Assembly: GCF_000526395.1 (NCBI RefSeq)
Contig: NZ_JAFZ01000002.1
Location: forward strand, 312,501-376,500
Source: Aminobacterium mobile DSM 12262
GTDB taxonomy: Bacteria; Synergistota; Synergistia; Synergistales; Aminobacteriaceae
DNA: 64,000 nt
Direction: 5' to 3'
The position numbers were made by a program, and so were the translations under genes. The notes under the pieces were generated by a model. The model was not told the DNA's origin. It did no database searches and was given only the letters and a program-made list of their open reading frames with translations. This document shows, in pieces, positions 7,151 through 16,523 of this stretch; positions within the stretch are counted from its first letter, which is position 1; every line of letters begins with the position of its first letter.

Positions 7151-7179
7151 ATTGTATATTAATCTGTCTTATCTTCCAA
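7151..7179 (-). promoter_or_regulatory. Promoter of the YeeE-family pair
   Basis: On the minus strand TTGGAA (7179-7174), a 17-base spacer and TACAAT (7156-7151) precede the gene. Transcription would start near 7144. Confidence 0.55.
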
Positions 7180-7266
7180 TAGAACCTTAAGAGAGATAAT
7201 TTCTAGGATTTTCCCATTTTTTATGTTAACGTAAAAACAATCGGGGAAGATAGGGGGAGCTAGTGC

Positions 7267-8259
7267 ATGCGTATTGCTCTTATAGGTTTTGGAGGGGTAG
7301 GGAAAGCTTTTACTCGCCTTCTGGAAGAAAAAAAAGAGGAACTGAACCGGAAAAATATTTCTATTTCTCTTACCTACATTATCCGCAGTCAAGGCGGAGT
7401 ATATGATCCTTTGGGTATCACTAATTCCTCAAGTCTCATCTTCAATCCTGCCATAACTTTTCAATCCCTTATAAAACGACGAGATGTGGATTTGCTTGTG
7501 GAAGCTACGCCTACCAATAAGGAGACAGGGGAACCTGGGTTAACCCATATCGCAGAAGCCCTCAATTCAGGAATTCATGTCGTTACGGCTAACAAAGGGC
7601 CAGTTCTCCTCGCTTATAGAGATTTGTACGTCATGGCGAAACGGAACCACGTACAATTTGCTATAGGGTGCACCACTGGAGGGGCTCTTCCTGTAATTAA
7701 TGCTGGCCTTTTCGATATGGCTGGGGCCTCTATATCATCTATAGAGGGTATCTTAAATGGCACGTCTAACTTCATTTTTCAAGAGATGGAATTAAATGGA
7801 ACCTCTTATCTAGACGCTCTTAAGAAAGCTCAAGGAATGGGCATAGCTGAAACAGATTCCACTTTAGATGTAGAAGGATGGGATACTGCAATAAAGCTAT
7901 TAATTCTTGTCAATGTATTGATGGGAGAAAATAAAAAACTCTCCGATATATGTGTTGAAGGGATCACAACCATTTCTGCGGGGAAAATACAAGAGGTGCG
8001 CAGAGATGGAAAACGAATCAAATTAATAGGGAAAGCCAGAAAAACCGGAAACGACGTGATATTATCAGTACAATCTGAAACTATAGATTCTTCTCATCCT
8101 CTTTACGCAGTCAACGGAACAAACAAAGCCGTGCGATTTATATCTGACTCGCTGGGAGAACTCACGATAATAGGAGGGGCTTCTGGAACGACATCAGCCG
8201 CAGCCTCCTTATTACGAGATATTATTAATATACAAAAAGGATATCAATTTGTATCATGA
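7267..8259 (+). CDS. hom: Homoserine dehydrogenase
   Basis: The enzyme reduces L-aspartate-4-semialdehyde to L-homoserine with NAD(P)H, leading to threonine and methionine. The 330-residue protein starts with a dinucleotide-binding GFGGVGKAF. It has VVTANKGPVLLAY and the catalytic-domain run GCTTGGALPVINAGL...ILNGTSNFIF...DSTLDVEGWDTAIKL, where the NGTSNFI and substrate-lysine regions are typical. It lacks the C-terminal ACT domain of the ~430-residue form, so threonine feedback through that domain is not expected. ATG 7267 follows GGGGGAG. It is divergent from the YeeE pair and followed by a ~300-base gap. Confidence 0.92.
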   Translation: MRIALIGFGGVGKAFTRLLEEKKEELNRKNISISLTYIIRSQGGVYDPLGITNSSSLIFNPAITFQSLIKRRDVDLLVEATPTNKETGEPGLTHIAEALNSGIHVVTANKGPVLLAYRDLYVMAKRNHVQFAIGCTTGGALPVINAGLFDMAGASISSIEGILNGTSNFIFQEMELNGTSYLDALKKAQGMGIAETDSTLDVEGWDTAIKLLILVNVLMGENKKLSDICVEGITTISAGKIQEVRRDGKRIKLIGKARKTGNDVILSVQSETIDSSHPLYAVNGTNKAVRFISDSLGELTIIGGASGTTSAAASLLRDIINIQKGYQFVS

Positions 8260-8397
8260 ATCTAGCATGATGCAACTAAACAGAAAATTCTTAACTATTT
8301 TTGTTCTTAATCTAGGCCCTAATATTGAGAAAAATATTTTTATTTTACTTCTTCCCCTTCTGCCAAAACTATACTCCAGCCTATTCTCTACGTAGCT

Positions 8398-8499
8398 AAA
8401 AGGCTACAATACAGAGACACTCTACGTAGCTATGCCATCTACCTTCGGACATAGGGGGGGATTAGGTTAAAAGACTACAATACTAGAGATACTCTGCAC
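8398..8499 (+). repeat. Two imperfect direct repeats in the mgtA leader
   Basis: AAAAGGCTACAATAC..AGAGACACTCTAC (8398-8425) recurs as AAAAGACTACAATAC..AGAGATACTCTGC (8469-8496), about 70 bases downstream. Each copy contains an AGAG-NNN-CTCT mini-hairpin. CTACGTAGC also occurs twice (8388-8396 and 8422-8430). The region does not match the M-box riboswitch as I know it. Nothing else was seen in the 8260-8561 gap apart from the mgtA ribosome site. Confidence 0.6.
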
Positions 8500-8561
8500 T
8501 TCATCGTTTTGCGTTGTGAGGGAAATATACCTTTGAAGCAACAAAGAAGGGAGGGTATCCA

Positions 8562-11081
8562 ATGGAAGATCCTAATGCCTATTGGAGTTGGAGTGTTGAG
8601 ACTGCTTTTAAAGCCCTTGAAACGCAACCTACCGGCCTTTCGTGGGAAGAAGCAAAAAAACGGCGAGAAAAACTTGGAACTAACGTACTTAAAGCTAAAA
8701 AAAGCTATACACTGACTCGACTTTTTTGGGCTCAGTTACGAACCCCTATCGTATTTATTCTCATCTGCGCCGCCTGCATTTCTTTTTTCCTTCATAATCC
8801 TTCTGATGCCCTTATAATTTTAGCGATTGTGCTAACAAGCAGTTTTTTATCTTTTCAACAAGAAAAAGGGGCACAGGAAGCTACCTCTAAACTTTTAGCA
8901 ATGGTTCAAATAAAAACGAAAATTATACGACAGGGAGAGCCAACGAATATCCCCCTAGAGGAAGTTGTTTCCGGAGACGTTGTTTTACTGTCCGCCGGCG
9001 ATATTATTCCAGCAGACTGTCTTCTCATCGAAAGCAAAGATCTTTTTGTAGATGAGGCGTCCCTCACTGGCGAAACATACCCTATAGAAAAAATCCCCCT
9101 CCTTTTGGCCCCGCAAACTTCGTTGAACAAGCGAACAAACACCCTTTTCCTGGGCACTCACGTCATTAGCGGCACAGGAAGAGGGATCGTCGTAAATACA
9201 GGCAAAAAAACAGAGTTTGGAAAGACTGCCCAACAACTCCGCATCCGCCCCATAGAAACAGATTTTGAGAAAGGGATCCGACGTTTCGGCTATTTTCTAG
9301 TAGAGGTTACATTATTGCTTGTTATTCTTATTTTTGCTTTCAATGTTTTACTCTCCAGGCCTGTTTTAGACTCTTTTTTATTCTCTCTCGCCTTGGCTGT
9401 AGGCCTCATTCCTCAGCTTCTTCCAGCAATAGTAAGCGTTAATTTAGCCAATGGCGCTAAAAAAATGGCAAAAAGTAAGGTTATCGTCAAACGACTCTCA
9501 GCTATAGAAAATTTTGGAAGCATGAACATCCTCTGTTGTGATAAAACCGGAACACTCACGGCAGGAAATGTACGGCTTCATACCGCCCTTGCACCAGATG
9601 GGTCTCCTTCAGAGTATGTCTTGCACGTAGCTGCCATGCACTCAGCATTAGAAACAGGCTTCAATAATCCTATTGACACGGCAATAAAAAACGCACACCC
9701 CATCTCATATAAAGAAGCTCAAAAATACGACGAAGTACCCTACGACTTTGTTAGAAAAAGGCAGAGTGTACTTCTGGAATATAACGAACAAAACCTTATT
9801 GTCAGCAAGGGAGCTGTGAATTCAATTCTTTCTATTTGCAGCTCTATAGATATGGGACATGAGAAAAACACCTTTTCTATAGAGTCTTATTTGCCTTCTA
9901 TTATAGAATTGTATAACGAATTAAGCTCTCAGGGGCTAAGAACTCTAGGCGTAGCCATTAAAAACATTGGTTCCTTGATACATTTCACAAAAGAAGACGA
10001 AAAAAACATGACGTTTATAGGTTTTTTAACGTTTTACGATCCTCCCAAAGATGGAGTTATTCAAGCCATCCAAAAACTTTCTGAACTAGGCATCTCCTTA
10101 AAAATTATTTCCGGAGACAATGCACATGTAGTCAAAAACATAGCGCAACAAGTGGGCATTATTGCACCTCGCGTTATAACTGGTGCTGACCTTCGATCAA
10201 TAAGTGATGCAGCTCTTTTCCACCTTGCCAATCAATGCTCTCTATTTGCAGAAGTAGAGCCGAATCAAAAAGAACGAATCATTATGGCCCTCAAAAAATC
10301 CGGGAACAGTGTAGGGTTTATGGGAGATGGAATAAATGATGCTTCAGCTCTTCATAATGCAGATGTCGGCATTTCGGTAGATACAGCAGTAGATGTAGCC
10401 AAAGAAGCCGCTGACATAGTACTTCTTGAAAAAGGCCTCGCCGTACTTTCTGAAGGCGTTATAGAAGGACGACGAACATTCGCAAACACAATGAAATACA
10501 TATTTATGGCCACGAGTGCTAATTTTGGCAACATGTTCAGTATGGCTGGAGCCTCGCTCTTCTTATCTTTTCTTCCTTTAGTACCCAAACAAATTTTACT
10601 TATGAACCTGTTGACAGATCTACCAGAGATGACTATTGCCATGGACAACGTGGATAAAGAACTCATCCAAAAGCCTCAACGATGGGATATATCTTTCATT
10701 CGCAAATTTATGGTCGTTTTTGGCCTTATGAGCTCATTTTTCGACTACATTACCTTTATAATTCTTTTGTTCTTTTTCCATACTCCAATCTCCCAATTCA
10801 GAACTGGGTGGTTTCTGGAATCCATAGCTTCGGCTTGCCTTGTCGTATTGGTTGTACGGAGCAGGAGACCTTTTTTCAAATCTCTACCTGGTTTCAAACT
10901 TCTTATAGCCACAATAGGTGTACTCTTTTTTATTCTTCTTTTCCCCGCTACTCCCCTTGCCACACTCTTCGGCTTTTCTCCTCTTCCCTCTTTTCTTTTA
11001 TGGACACTTTTTGTCATTATAATGTGCATGACCCTCAGTGCAGAAATTATCAAGAAAATCTTTTATCGCTCTATTTCATAG
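8562..11081 (+). CDS. mgtA: Magnesium-transporting P-type ATPase (MgtA type, P3B)
   Basis: An 839-residue P-type ATPase that would import Mg2+ using ATP. In order: actuator motif DEASLTGETYPIEK (TGE), membrane helix with GLIPQLLPAIVSVNLANGAKKMAK, phosphorylation motif CCDKTGTLTAGNV (Asp in DKTGT), ATP-binding region with SKGAV, then SGDNAHVVKNIA and hinge GFMGDGINDASAL. The segment KVIVKRLSAIENFGSMNIL matches MgtA/MgtB more than Ca2+-ATPases. ATG 8562 follows GGGAGGG. The gene stands alone behind a ~300-base leader with a duplicated motif, which suggests leader-based regulation. Specificity for Mg2+ is by family resemblance. Confidence 0.88.
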   Translation: MEDPNAYWSWSVETAFKALETQPTGLSWEEAKKRREKLGTNVLKAKKSYTLTRLFWAQLRTPIVFILICAACISFFLHNPSDALIILAIVLTSSFLSFQQEKGAQEATSKLLAMVQIKTKIIRQGEPTNIPLEEVVSGDVVLLSAGDIIPADCLLIESKDLFVDEASLTGETYPIEKIPLLLAPQTSLNKRTNTLFLGTHVISGTGRGIVVNTGKKTEFGKTAQQLRIRPIETDFEKGIRRFGYFLVEVTLLLVILIFAFNVLLSRPVLDSFLFSLALAVGLIPQLLPAIVSVNLANGAKKMAKSKVIVKRLSAIENFGSMNILCCDKTGTLTAGNVRLHTALAPDGSPSEYVLHVAAMHSALETGFNNPIDTAIKNAHPISYKEAQKYDEVPYDFVRKRQSVLLEYNEQNLIVSKGAVNSILSICSSIDMGHEKNTFSIESYLPSIIELYNELSSQGLRTLGVAIKNIGSLIHFTKEDEKNMTFIGFLTFYDPPKDGVIQAIQKLSELGISLKIISGDNAHVVKNIAQQVGIIAPRVITGADLRSISDAALFHLANQCSLFAEVEPNQKERIIMALKKSGNSVGFMGDGINDASALHNADVGISVDTAVDVAKEAADIVLLEKGLAVLSEGVIEGRRTFANTMKYIFMATSANFGNMFSMAGASLFLSFLPLVPKQILLMNLLTDLPEMTIAMDNVDKELIQKPQRWDISFIRKFMVVFGLMSSFFDYITFIILLFFFHTPISQFRTGWFLESIASACLVVLVVRSRRPFFKSLPGFKLLIATIGVLFFILLFPATPLATLFGFSPLPSFLLWTLFVIIMCMTLSAEIIKKIFYRSIS

Positions 11082-11152
11082 TAGTATTTTTTGAAATATC
11101 CCTGAAAGTAAAAAAATAAACAGCATTATCACATGTCTGATGCAATGGATAC

Positions 11153-11182
11153 TTGTAAAAGTTTAAATATTCAGGATAAAAT
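11153..11182 (+). promoter_or_regulatory. Promoter upstream of the Moco/Tuco-like leader
   Basis: TTGTAA (11153-11158), an 18-base spacer and TAAAAT (11177-11182) are placed so that transcription begins near 11189, just before the structured leader. Confidence 0.55.
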
Positions 11183-11204
11183 ACATATATATTCCCGCGA
11201 GAAG

Positions 11205-11312
11205 AAAGGATCCCGAGCTTGATAGCCTGCATTCTATAGAGAACATGGCTTCAAGCCTATAGGGCGTAGCGGGAAACTGCTGCGCCTCCCGCGTTTGGAA
11301 AGGAATCCCTTA
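11205..11312 (+). promoter_or_regulatory. Moco/Tuco-type riboswitch (molybdenum or tungsten cofactor RNA)
   Basis: A compact ~105-base fold precedes the aldehyde oxidoreductase gene. GGATCC (11209-11214) pairs with GGAATCC (11302-11308, one bulge) as closing stem. GCC...CTATAG...GGCT-TCA-AGCC-TATAG...GGC forms a nested arm, and GCGGGA (11269-11274)/TCCCGC (11287-11292) a second. The GCGCCTCCCG near the 3' side resembles the conserved end of the Moco RNA motif. Genes for W/Mo enzymes are established targets of this RNA class. Identification is by eye from remembered consensus plus context. Confidence 0.55.
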
Positions 11313-11337
11313 CTATAAACTAAGGAGGGAGAACTAT

Positions 11338-13212
11338 ATGTTTGACTGCTATGCTGGGAAAATTCTACATGTAGACCTGTCAAATGGGGAAATATGGTCA
11401 GTTCCTTTATCCGAGAATTGGGTCCGAAACTATATTGGAGGAGAAGGTTTTGGAGCTATTTATCTTGCTGAATCTTTAGCTAAAGGAATTGATGGTCTAT
11501 CAGCAGAAAACAAGCTTCTTTTTGCATGTGGCCCTTTAACTGATACAAAGGCCCCTTGTTGTGGCCGAACTGTGGTTATGTTCAAGTCTCCCCTTACAGG
11601 AACCATCGGAGCTTCCAATGTGGGAGGAGCTTGGGCCCCCCAGCTCAAAAGGGCGGGATTCGATATGCTTGTTGTTCATGGGCAAACTCCAAATCCAACA
11701 TATCTTTCAATCAATAACGATGAGATCACCCTGCATTCTGCAGAAAAAGTTTGGGGGAAAACTACAAAGGAAACGACGGAAATAATCCGTCAAGAACTGG
11801 GGAATCCCGAAGCAGAAATCGCATGTATCGGCGAGGCAGGAGAGAAGCTTGTGCGCTTTGCAACCATAATGGTTGGGAACGAACATGCTGCCGGAAGAGG
11901 GGGTGGCGGTGCTGTAATGGGGGCGAAAAAGCTTAAAGCAATTGCTGTTTATGGAACAAAAGCACGAACGCAAATACATAATAATGACCAATTTAATAAC
12001 GCTGTAAAAAAAGCCATACAAGAACTTCACAATGAAGCCTTTATTCGGGAAGAGCTTATGAAATATGGTACCCCTTCTTTCTTTGATGCCATGAACAGCC
12101 TTGGTCTTGTACCAGCTTATAACTGGCAACGAACCACAACGAATTTCAACGATAGTCTCGGACATAAAGCCTACCATGAAAAATTGGAGGTAAAACAGGA
12201 TCGATGTTACAACTGTCCAATTGGCTGTGTTCGCCTCACGCGCATTCCAAAAGGGAAATATGAGGGTCGTTCCGGATCGGGACCTGAATATGAGGCATTA
12301 GCTGCATTTGGGCAAAAACTGGGAAATAAGGACCTCTACTCCATCGTTGCCGCAAACTATATTGCAAACGACCTCGGCCTTGATATTATTTCGACAGGGC
12401 AAGTAATAGCCACGGCCATGGAGTGGTATGAGAAAGGAATTATCGATCAAAACAAAACCGACGGACTTGTTCTTTCATGGGGAAACAGCGATGCTATTGT
12501 GGAGATAGTAGAACGCATTGCTAGGCGGCAAGGTACTTTTGCCACACTCCTCGGAGAGGGATCTCTCAGAGCTGCACAAAGTATCGGAGGGGACGCAGAG
12601 AAATATGTTATGCACGTGAAAGGACAAGAAATGGCCGCAGATGGAGTGCGAAGCAGTAAGGGAGAAGCTCTATCTCATATGCTTTCTCCACGAGGGGCAG
12701 ACCATTTACGCCCATATGGTGCTACTTTCGATGCTTTCGGCTACCTGGAAGAAGAACTTGGCGTTACCGAACGTGTAGATCCATTCAGCGAAGAAAACAA
12801 AGATTGGTTCAAGCCTTTTGAAGAGCTCTCTATGGCCACAAATTTGCTTGGCGTATGCTTGTTCGCTAGTATTACCCTAGCCGTAAAAGGAAGGACATGG
12901 GCAGAGCTTTTTAGCAATGGATCTGGAAGAAAGTACAGCTATATAGACTTGTTTAAAGCAAGCGAACGAGTTATCAATATAGAGCGGCTTTTCAATATTC
13001 GCGAGGGATTTTCGAAAAAAGACGACTATCTCCCTCAGCGATTTAGTACTGGGCCAGCGCCAGATGGACCAGGGAAAGGACAAGTCGTCGATCAAGACAA
13101 GCTTTTAGAGCTGGTTTATAAAATAAAAGGTTGGGATAGTCAAGGGGTCCCGACTAAAGAAAAACTCTCTGAGCTAGATTTAACCGAAATAGGGAAAAAA
13201 TTATTAGGTTGA
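11338..13212 (+). CDS. aor: Aldehyde:ferredoxin oxidoreductase (tungsten enzyme)
   Basis: A 624-residue protein of normal AOR length. The enzyme oxidises aldehydes to acids and reduces ferredoxin with a tungsto-bispterin and a 4Fe-4S cluster. The N-terminal MFDCYAGKILHVDLSNGEIW and GGEGFGAIYLAE are family-typical. GRGGGGAVMGAKKLKAIAV lies in the pterin region, and RCYNCPIGC near residue 290 supplies cluster cysteines. ATG 11338 follows AAGGAGGGAG. It stands alone behind a Moco/Tuco-like leader. In amino-acid fermenters such enzymes detoxify or use aldehydes from 2-oxoacid breakdown; that role is inference. Confidence 0.93.
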   Translation: MFDCYAGKILHVDLSNGEIWSVPLSENWVRNYIGGEGFGAIYLAESLAKGIDGLSAENKLLFACGPLTDTKAPCCGRTVVMFKSPLTGTIGASNVGGAWAPQLKRAGFDMLVVHGQTPNPTYLSINNDEITLHSAEKVWGKTTKETTEIIRQELGNPEAEIACIGEAGEKLVRFATIMVGNEHAAGRGGGGAVMGAKKLKAIAVYGTKARTQIHNNDQFNNAVKKAIQELHNEAFIREELMKYGTPSFFDAMNSLGLVPAYNWQRTTTNFNDSLGHKAYHEKLEVKQDRCYNCPIGCVRLTRIPKGKYEGRSGSGPEYEALAAFGQKLGNKDLYSIVAANYIANDLGLDIISTGQVIATAMEWYEKGIIDQNKTDGLVLSWGNSDAIVEIVERIARRQGTFATLLGEGSLRAAQSIGGDAEKYVMHVKGQEMAADGVRSSKGEALSHMLSPRGADHLRPYGATFDAFGYLEEELGVTERVDPFSEENKDWFKPFEELSMATNLLGVCLFASITLAVKGRTWAELFSNGSGRKYSYIDLFKASERVINIERLFNIREGFSKKDDYLPQRFSTGPAPDGPGKGQVVDQDKLLELVYKIKGWDSQGVPTKEKLSELDLTEIGKKLLG

Positions 13213-13232
13213 CATAGAAAAAATATTCAGCA

Positions 13233-13266
13233 CCCCAAATGTCAGACGCAACGCTGGCATTTGGGG
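13233..13266 (+). terminator. Long hairpin after the aldehyde oxidoreductase gene
   Basis: CCCCAAATGTCAG (13233-13245) pairs with CTGGCATTTGGGG (13254-13266) over 13 positions with one G-U. No T-run follows, so it may act as a 3' stabiliser or Rho-type end instead of an intrinsic terminator. Confidence 0.5.
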
Positions 13267-13458
13267 TACACCTCGAAAAATGCCCGCCATTATCTCCTCC
13301 GATCTTGTTCCACAACTTAACAGGTGTTATTATCAACCCTCAGTTTGAATTTTGACTTTATGTTGTGCATACATATTTCTTATCGAATAAAAGCAAAGGA
13401 GGTTCCCTTAAGAAGGCACTACAGTAACGTTATACATATGGAGGTGTTTCTTGTGTTG

Positions 13459-14853
13459 ATGGAAGTAGTTAAATTTGCTAATGGAATTCTCTGGGGGAAG
13501 CTTATGACGTGGCTTCTTCTGGGAACTGGGATTTTTTATAGTATCCGGTTAGGATTTCCACAATTCCACCATTTTAGGCACACTTTTAAGGTATTGTTTG
13601 GGAGCAGGAGGTCAGAAGAGGGTGGTATTACGTCTTTTCAGGCTTTATGTACAGGACTAGCAGCCCAAGTAGGTACTGGCAACATAGCAGGTGTTGCAAC
13701 AGCACTTGTTTCGGGAGGACCTGGCGCTGTTTTTTGGATGTGGGTAACCGCCCTTGTCGGGATGGCAACTATTTTTGCAGAGGCCGTTCTAGCCCAGTTG
13801 TTTAGGGTCAAAAATAAAGATGGCACATATCGTGGTGGTCCTGCTTATTACTTGGAAAAGGGGTTAGGACAACGGTGGATGGGAGTCCTTTTTGCGATAA
13901 GCATTATTGTCGCTATGCCTTTTGTTTTTAACGCCGTTCAGTGTAATTCTATTGTTGCCGGATTGCGAGGAGCTTTTTTCTCTAATGTAAAAGAAGGAGG
14001 AAACATTGAACTCTACTTGGGAATTGTCGTAGCTGGCCTCACTGCTGTTGTTATTTTCGGTGGACTAAAACGGATAGCTCACGTAGCGGAGGTCGTGGTT
14101 CCATTTATGGCTTTGTTCTATATTCTTATTGCCTTAGTAGTAGTTATTATCCATATACAGCAGTTACCCGCCATTTTAGTTACTATCTTCAAAGGCGCTT
14201 TTGGAATAAAACAAGTGGCAGGAGGTATACTCGGGCATACAGTGGCTCAAGCATTCCGCTACGGTATGGCTCGAGGGCTTTTCTCTAACGAGGCGGGGAT
14301 GGGATCCACCCCCAATGCCCACGCTACAGCAGACGTAAAACATCCAGCTCGCCAAGGTTTTGTAGCCATGATAGGTGTCTTTACAGATACTATTATTATT
14401 TGCACTGCTACAGCTGCTCTTATCCTTATTTCTGGACAGCTCGGCAGTGGCGAAACTGGAGTGGAGTTGACGCAACTTTCTCTTAAAACAGCTTTAGGTT
14501 CTTGGGGGCCAGCTTTTATCGCTATTGCCCTTACTTTTTTTGCTTGGACATCTATTCTTGGAAATTACTATTACGGTGAAAGTAATTTAATGTACCTTTT
14601 CCCGCAAGCACAAAAGGGACCTTTGCTTTTTTCGTATCGAATCGCCGTTTTAGGTATGATTATTTTTGGAGCCGTAAGTTCTGTACCACTCGTATGGGAG
14701 TTGGCAGACTTTTTTAATGGATTAATGGCTTTATTGAATCTTGTTGGCATTCTTTTGCTCTCTGGAGTCGTAGTAAAAGTTCTTAATGATTACGAAAGGC
14801 AATTGCAAACACAACCTGATTTTGAGCCACTATATAAGAGAACGGATATGTAA
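13459..14853 (+). CDS. Sodium:alanine/glycine symporter (AGCS family)
   Basis: A ~464-residue inner-membrane carrier that imports alanine or glycine with Na+. Family signatures include the N-terminal FANGILWGKLMTWLLLGTGIFYSIRLGFPQF, the GTGNIAGVATALVSGGPGAVFWMW block, GGPAYYLEKGLG, and the central GMARGLFSNEAGMGSTPNAHA. I chose ATG 13459; GGAGGTG (13440-13446) suits the in-frame GTG 13453 slightly better, and an upstream frame extension to 13324 is unlikely to be translated. A terminator at 14871 closes the unit. It fits an amino-acid-consuming lifestyle. Confidence 0.9.
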   Translation: MEVVKFANGILWGKLMTWLLLGTGIFYSIRLGFPQFHHFRHTFKVLFGSRRSEEGGITSFQALCTGLAAQVGTGNIAGVATALVSGGPGAVFWMWVTALVGMATIFAEAVLAQLFRVKNKDGTYRGGPAYYLEKGLGQRWMGVLFAISIIVAMPFVFNAVQCNSIVAGLRGAFFSNVKEGGNIELYLGIVVAGLTAVVIFGGLKRIAHVAEVVVPFMALFYILIALVVVIIHIQQLPAILVTIFKGAFGIKQVAGGILGHTVAQAFRYGMARGLFSNEAGMGSTPNAHATADVKHPARQGFVAMIGVFTDTIIICTATAALILISGQLGSGETGVELTQLSLKTALGSWGPAFIAIALTFFAWTSILGNYYYGESNLMYLFPQAQKGPLLFSYRIAVLGMIIFGAVSSVPLVWELADFFNGLMALLNLVGILLLSGVVVKVLNDYERQLQTQPDFEPLYKRTDM

Positions 14854-14870
14854 TTTGTTATATAAAAAAA

Positions 14871-14902
14871 GGGTGCTGGGACATCTGTTCAGCACCCCTT
14901 TT
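14871..14902 (+). terminator. Terminator after the alanine symporter
   Basis: GGGTGCTG (14871-14878) pairs with CAGCACCC (14890-14897), followed by CTTTT and preceded by seven As. It could serve both converging units. Confidence 0.8.
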
Positions 14903-14959
14903 GCTGGATTCTATGTCCAACTTTTTGAGCGCACTTCACATCCCAAACACCGCTTTTGA

Positions 14960-16504
14960 TTATTCTTCTCTACCTTCACTATAAAGGCGCTTCATGGAAT
15001 CTCGCAACCCCAGATAAACTGCCTTATATTCAGAGTACAGCTCATTATAAACTTCCGTATGTTCAGTTACTGGATAGACGGGCTCTTTAAAATGTAGCCA
15101 CTCCTTCAAGATTTCTGGCCTGTCAAAAACACCCGTACCAAGACCTGCCAATAGGGCATCTCCAAGAGGAGCTTCTACATCTTCTTGAAGGACTTTCACT
15201 GGATAACCACTTACATCGGCAAAAATAGATGTCCAAAGGGAGGATTTCGCCGCGCCGCCTACAAGAACCATTTCTGGATCAAGCTTCACAGACGTTCCTA
15301 AGATGCTCTCCATATTATGACGAAGGGCATAAGCAACCCCTTCCATACAGGCTCGATATATGTGACCTTTGCCGTGATAAAGGCTCAACCCCATCAACGT
15401 TCCACGGGCACTGCTATCCCAAATAGGGGAACGCTCGCCCATCATATACGGAAGAAATACGAGGCCATCTGAACCAGCAGGGACATCCTGACTTTGAAGT
15501 TCCAGCAAAGAATATGCACTGACTCCGAGACGATTCTGGGTCTCCAATTCAAGAGTTCCAAAATTATTTCTGAACCACTGAATAACTGCACCAGCTGTAG
15601 CAGCTCCTCCAAAAGTGTAATTCTTTTTAAGAGGATCCAAAACGTGAGGATAACTGATCAATCGGTCGGTGAGATTCGCCTTTTCGGTAATAAACCCCCA
15701 GCACATAGATGTTCCTACCATGGCTACATGATTACCTTCCTCAAAAGCTCCCGCGCTTAACGTAGCTACCGCTGCATCTATGCCACCAGCTACAACAGGA
15801 GTCCCAGCAAGAAGCCCCGTAAGAGCAGCTCCTTCTGGAGAGAGCTTTCCCACTATATCTGACGAAGCTACTAAACGTTCAGGCTGCTTGGATACAGGAA
15901 CCCCTAAGATAGAACACATTTCGTCAGACCAACCTCTTTTCCCGAGGTCGAAAATACCACCGATATTTCCAGCTGATGAATAATCGATAGCTACTTCCCC
16001 AGTGAGTTTATATATAACCCAAGCGTTGGGAGGCAAAAAAACAGCCGTTTTTTGCCATACATCTGACCAATTGTCACGTACCCACATCATCTTAGTAAAA
16101 CCGTAATAGGAATCCACTGTATTGCCCGTGATCTCGTAGAGACGCTCCAAATGTACGTGTTCTTTAACCCATTCCACCTGACGAGAGGCGCGTCGGTCCA
16201 TCCAAATAAGGCAAGGCGCCAGAGGATTCATTTGACTATCGACAGGGATACCGGAACCACCATAAAGCCCACTAATAGCCATACCTACAATGTCTGCAAG
16301 AGGAACCCTTCCTACAAAGAGAAGATCACGAAGAACTTTACATGTGGCATCAAGCCAAATTTCCCCGTCCTGCTGCGCCCATAAAGGCTTCGGTTGGTCC
16401 ACTCCATACTCGGCATGACTGGAAGCCACTATTTGCCCCTTTTCGCTTAGAAGAATGGCTTTCGTCCCTGACGTCCCTATATCAAGACCTATTAAATACC
16501 CCAT
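14960..16504 (-). CDS. FGGY family carbohydrate kinase (xylulokinase-like)
   Basis: A 514-residue cytoplasmic sugar kinase with the ASKHA fold. GLDIGTSGTKAILL at the N-terminus binds the ATP phosphate. WMDRRASRQ, AGGIDAAVATLSAG and LVGGAAKSSLW are FGGY signatures, the last in the adenosine site. The ATG at 16504 follows a GGGGGC-type site. It is the last gene of a seven-gene minus-strand sugar operon, 19 bases after a permease gene. Overall it resembles XylB, but FGGY specificity cannot be read by eye. Its substrate is probably the transported sugar or its ketose. Confidence 0.85.
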   Translation of the reverse strand: MGYLIGLDIGTSGTKAILLSEKGQIVASSHAEYGVDQPKPLWAQQDGEIWLDATCKVLRDLLFVGRVPLADIVGMAISGLYGGSGIPVDSQMNPLAPCLIWMDRRASRQVEWVKEHVHLERLYEITGNTVDSYYGFTKMMWVRDNWSDVWQKTAVFLPPNAWVIYKLTGEVAIDYSSAGNIGGIFDLGKRGWSDEMCSILGVPVSKQPERLVASSDIVGKLSPEGAALTGLLAGTPVVAGGIDAAVATLSAGAFEEGNHVAMVGTSMCWGFITEKANLTDRLISYPHVLDPLKKNYTFGGAATAGAVIQWFRNNFGTLELETQNRLGVSAYSLLELQSQDVPAGSDGLVFLPYMMGERSPIWDSSARGTLMGLSLYHGKGHIYRACMEGVAYALRHNMESILGTSVKLDPEMVLVGGAAKSSLWTSIFADVSGYPVKVLQEDVEAPLGDALLAGLGTGVFDRPEILKEWLHFKEPVYPVTEHTEVYNELYSEYKAVYLGLRDSMKRLYSEGREE

Positions 16505-16523
16505 GGAAATGCCCCCTTCTTCT

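Noticed and set aside
8260-8561. M-box magnesium riboswitch upstream of mgtA
   Set aside because: Looked for its conserved blocks but they were not seen; only the duplicated motif is supported.
13213-13458. Glycine riboswitch before the alanine/glycine symporter
   Set aside because: The conserved GCCGAAGG-type core was not found.
13324-13458. Extended N-terminus of the alanine symporter
   Set aside because: The extension is polar, unlike the family, and the ribosome site GGAGGTG points to starts at 13453-13459.
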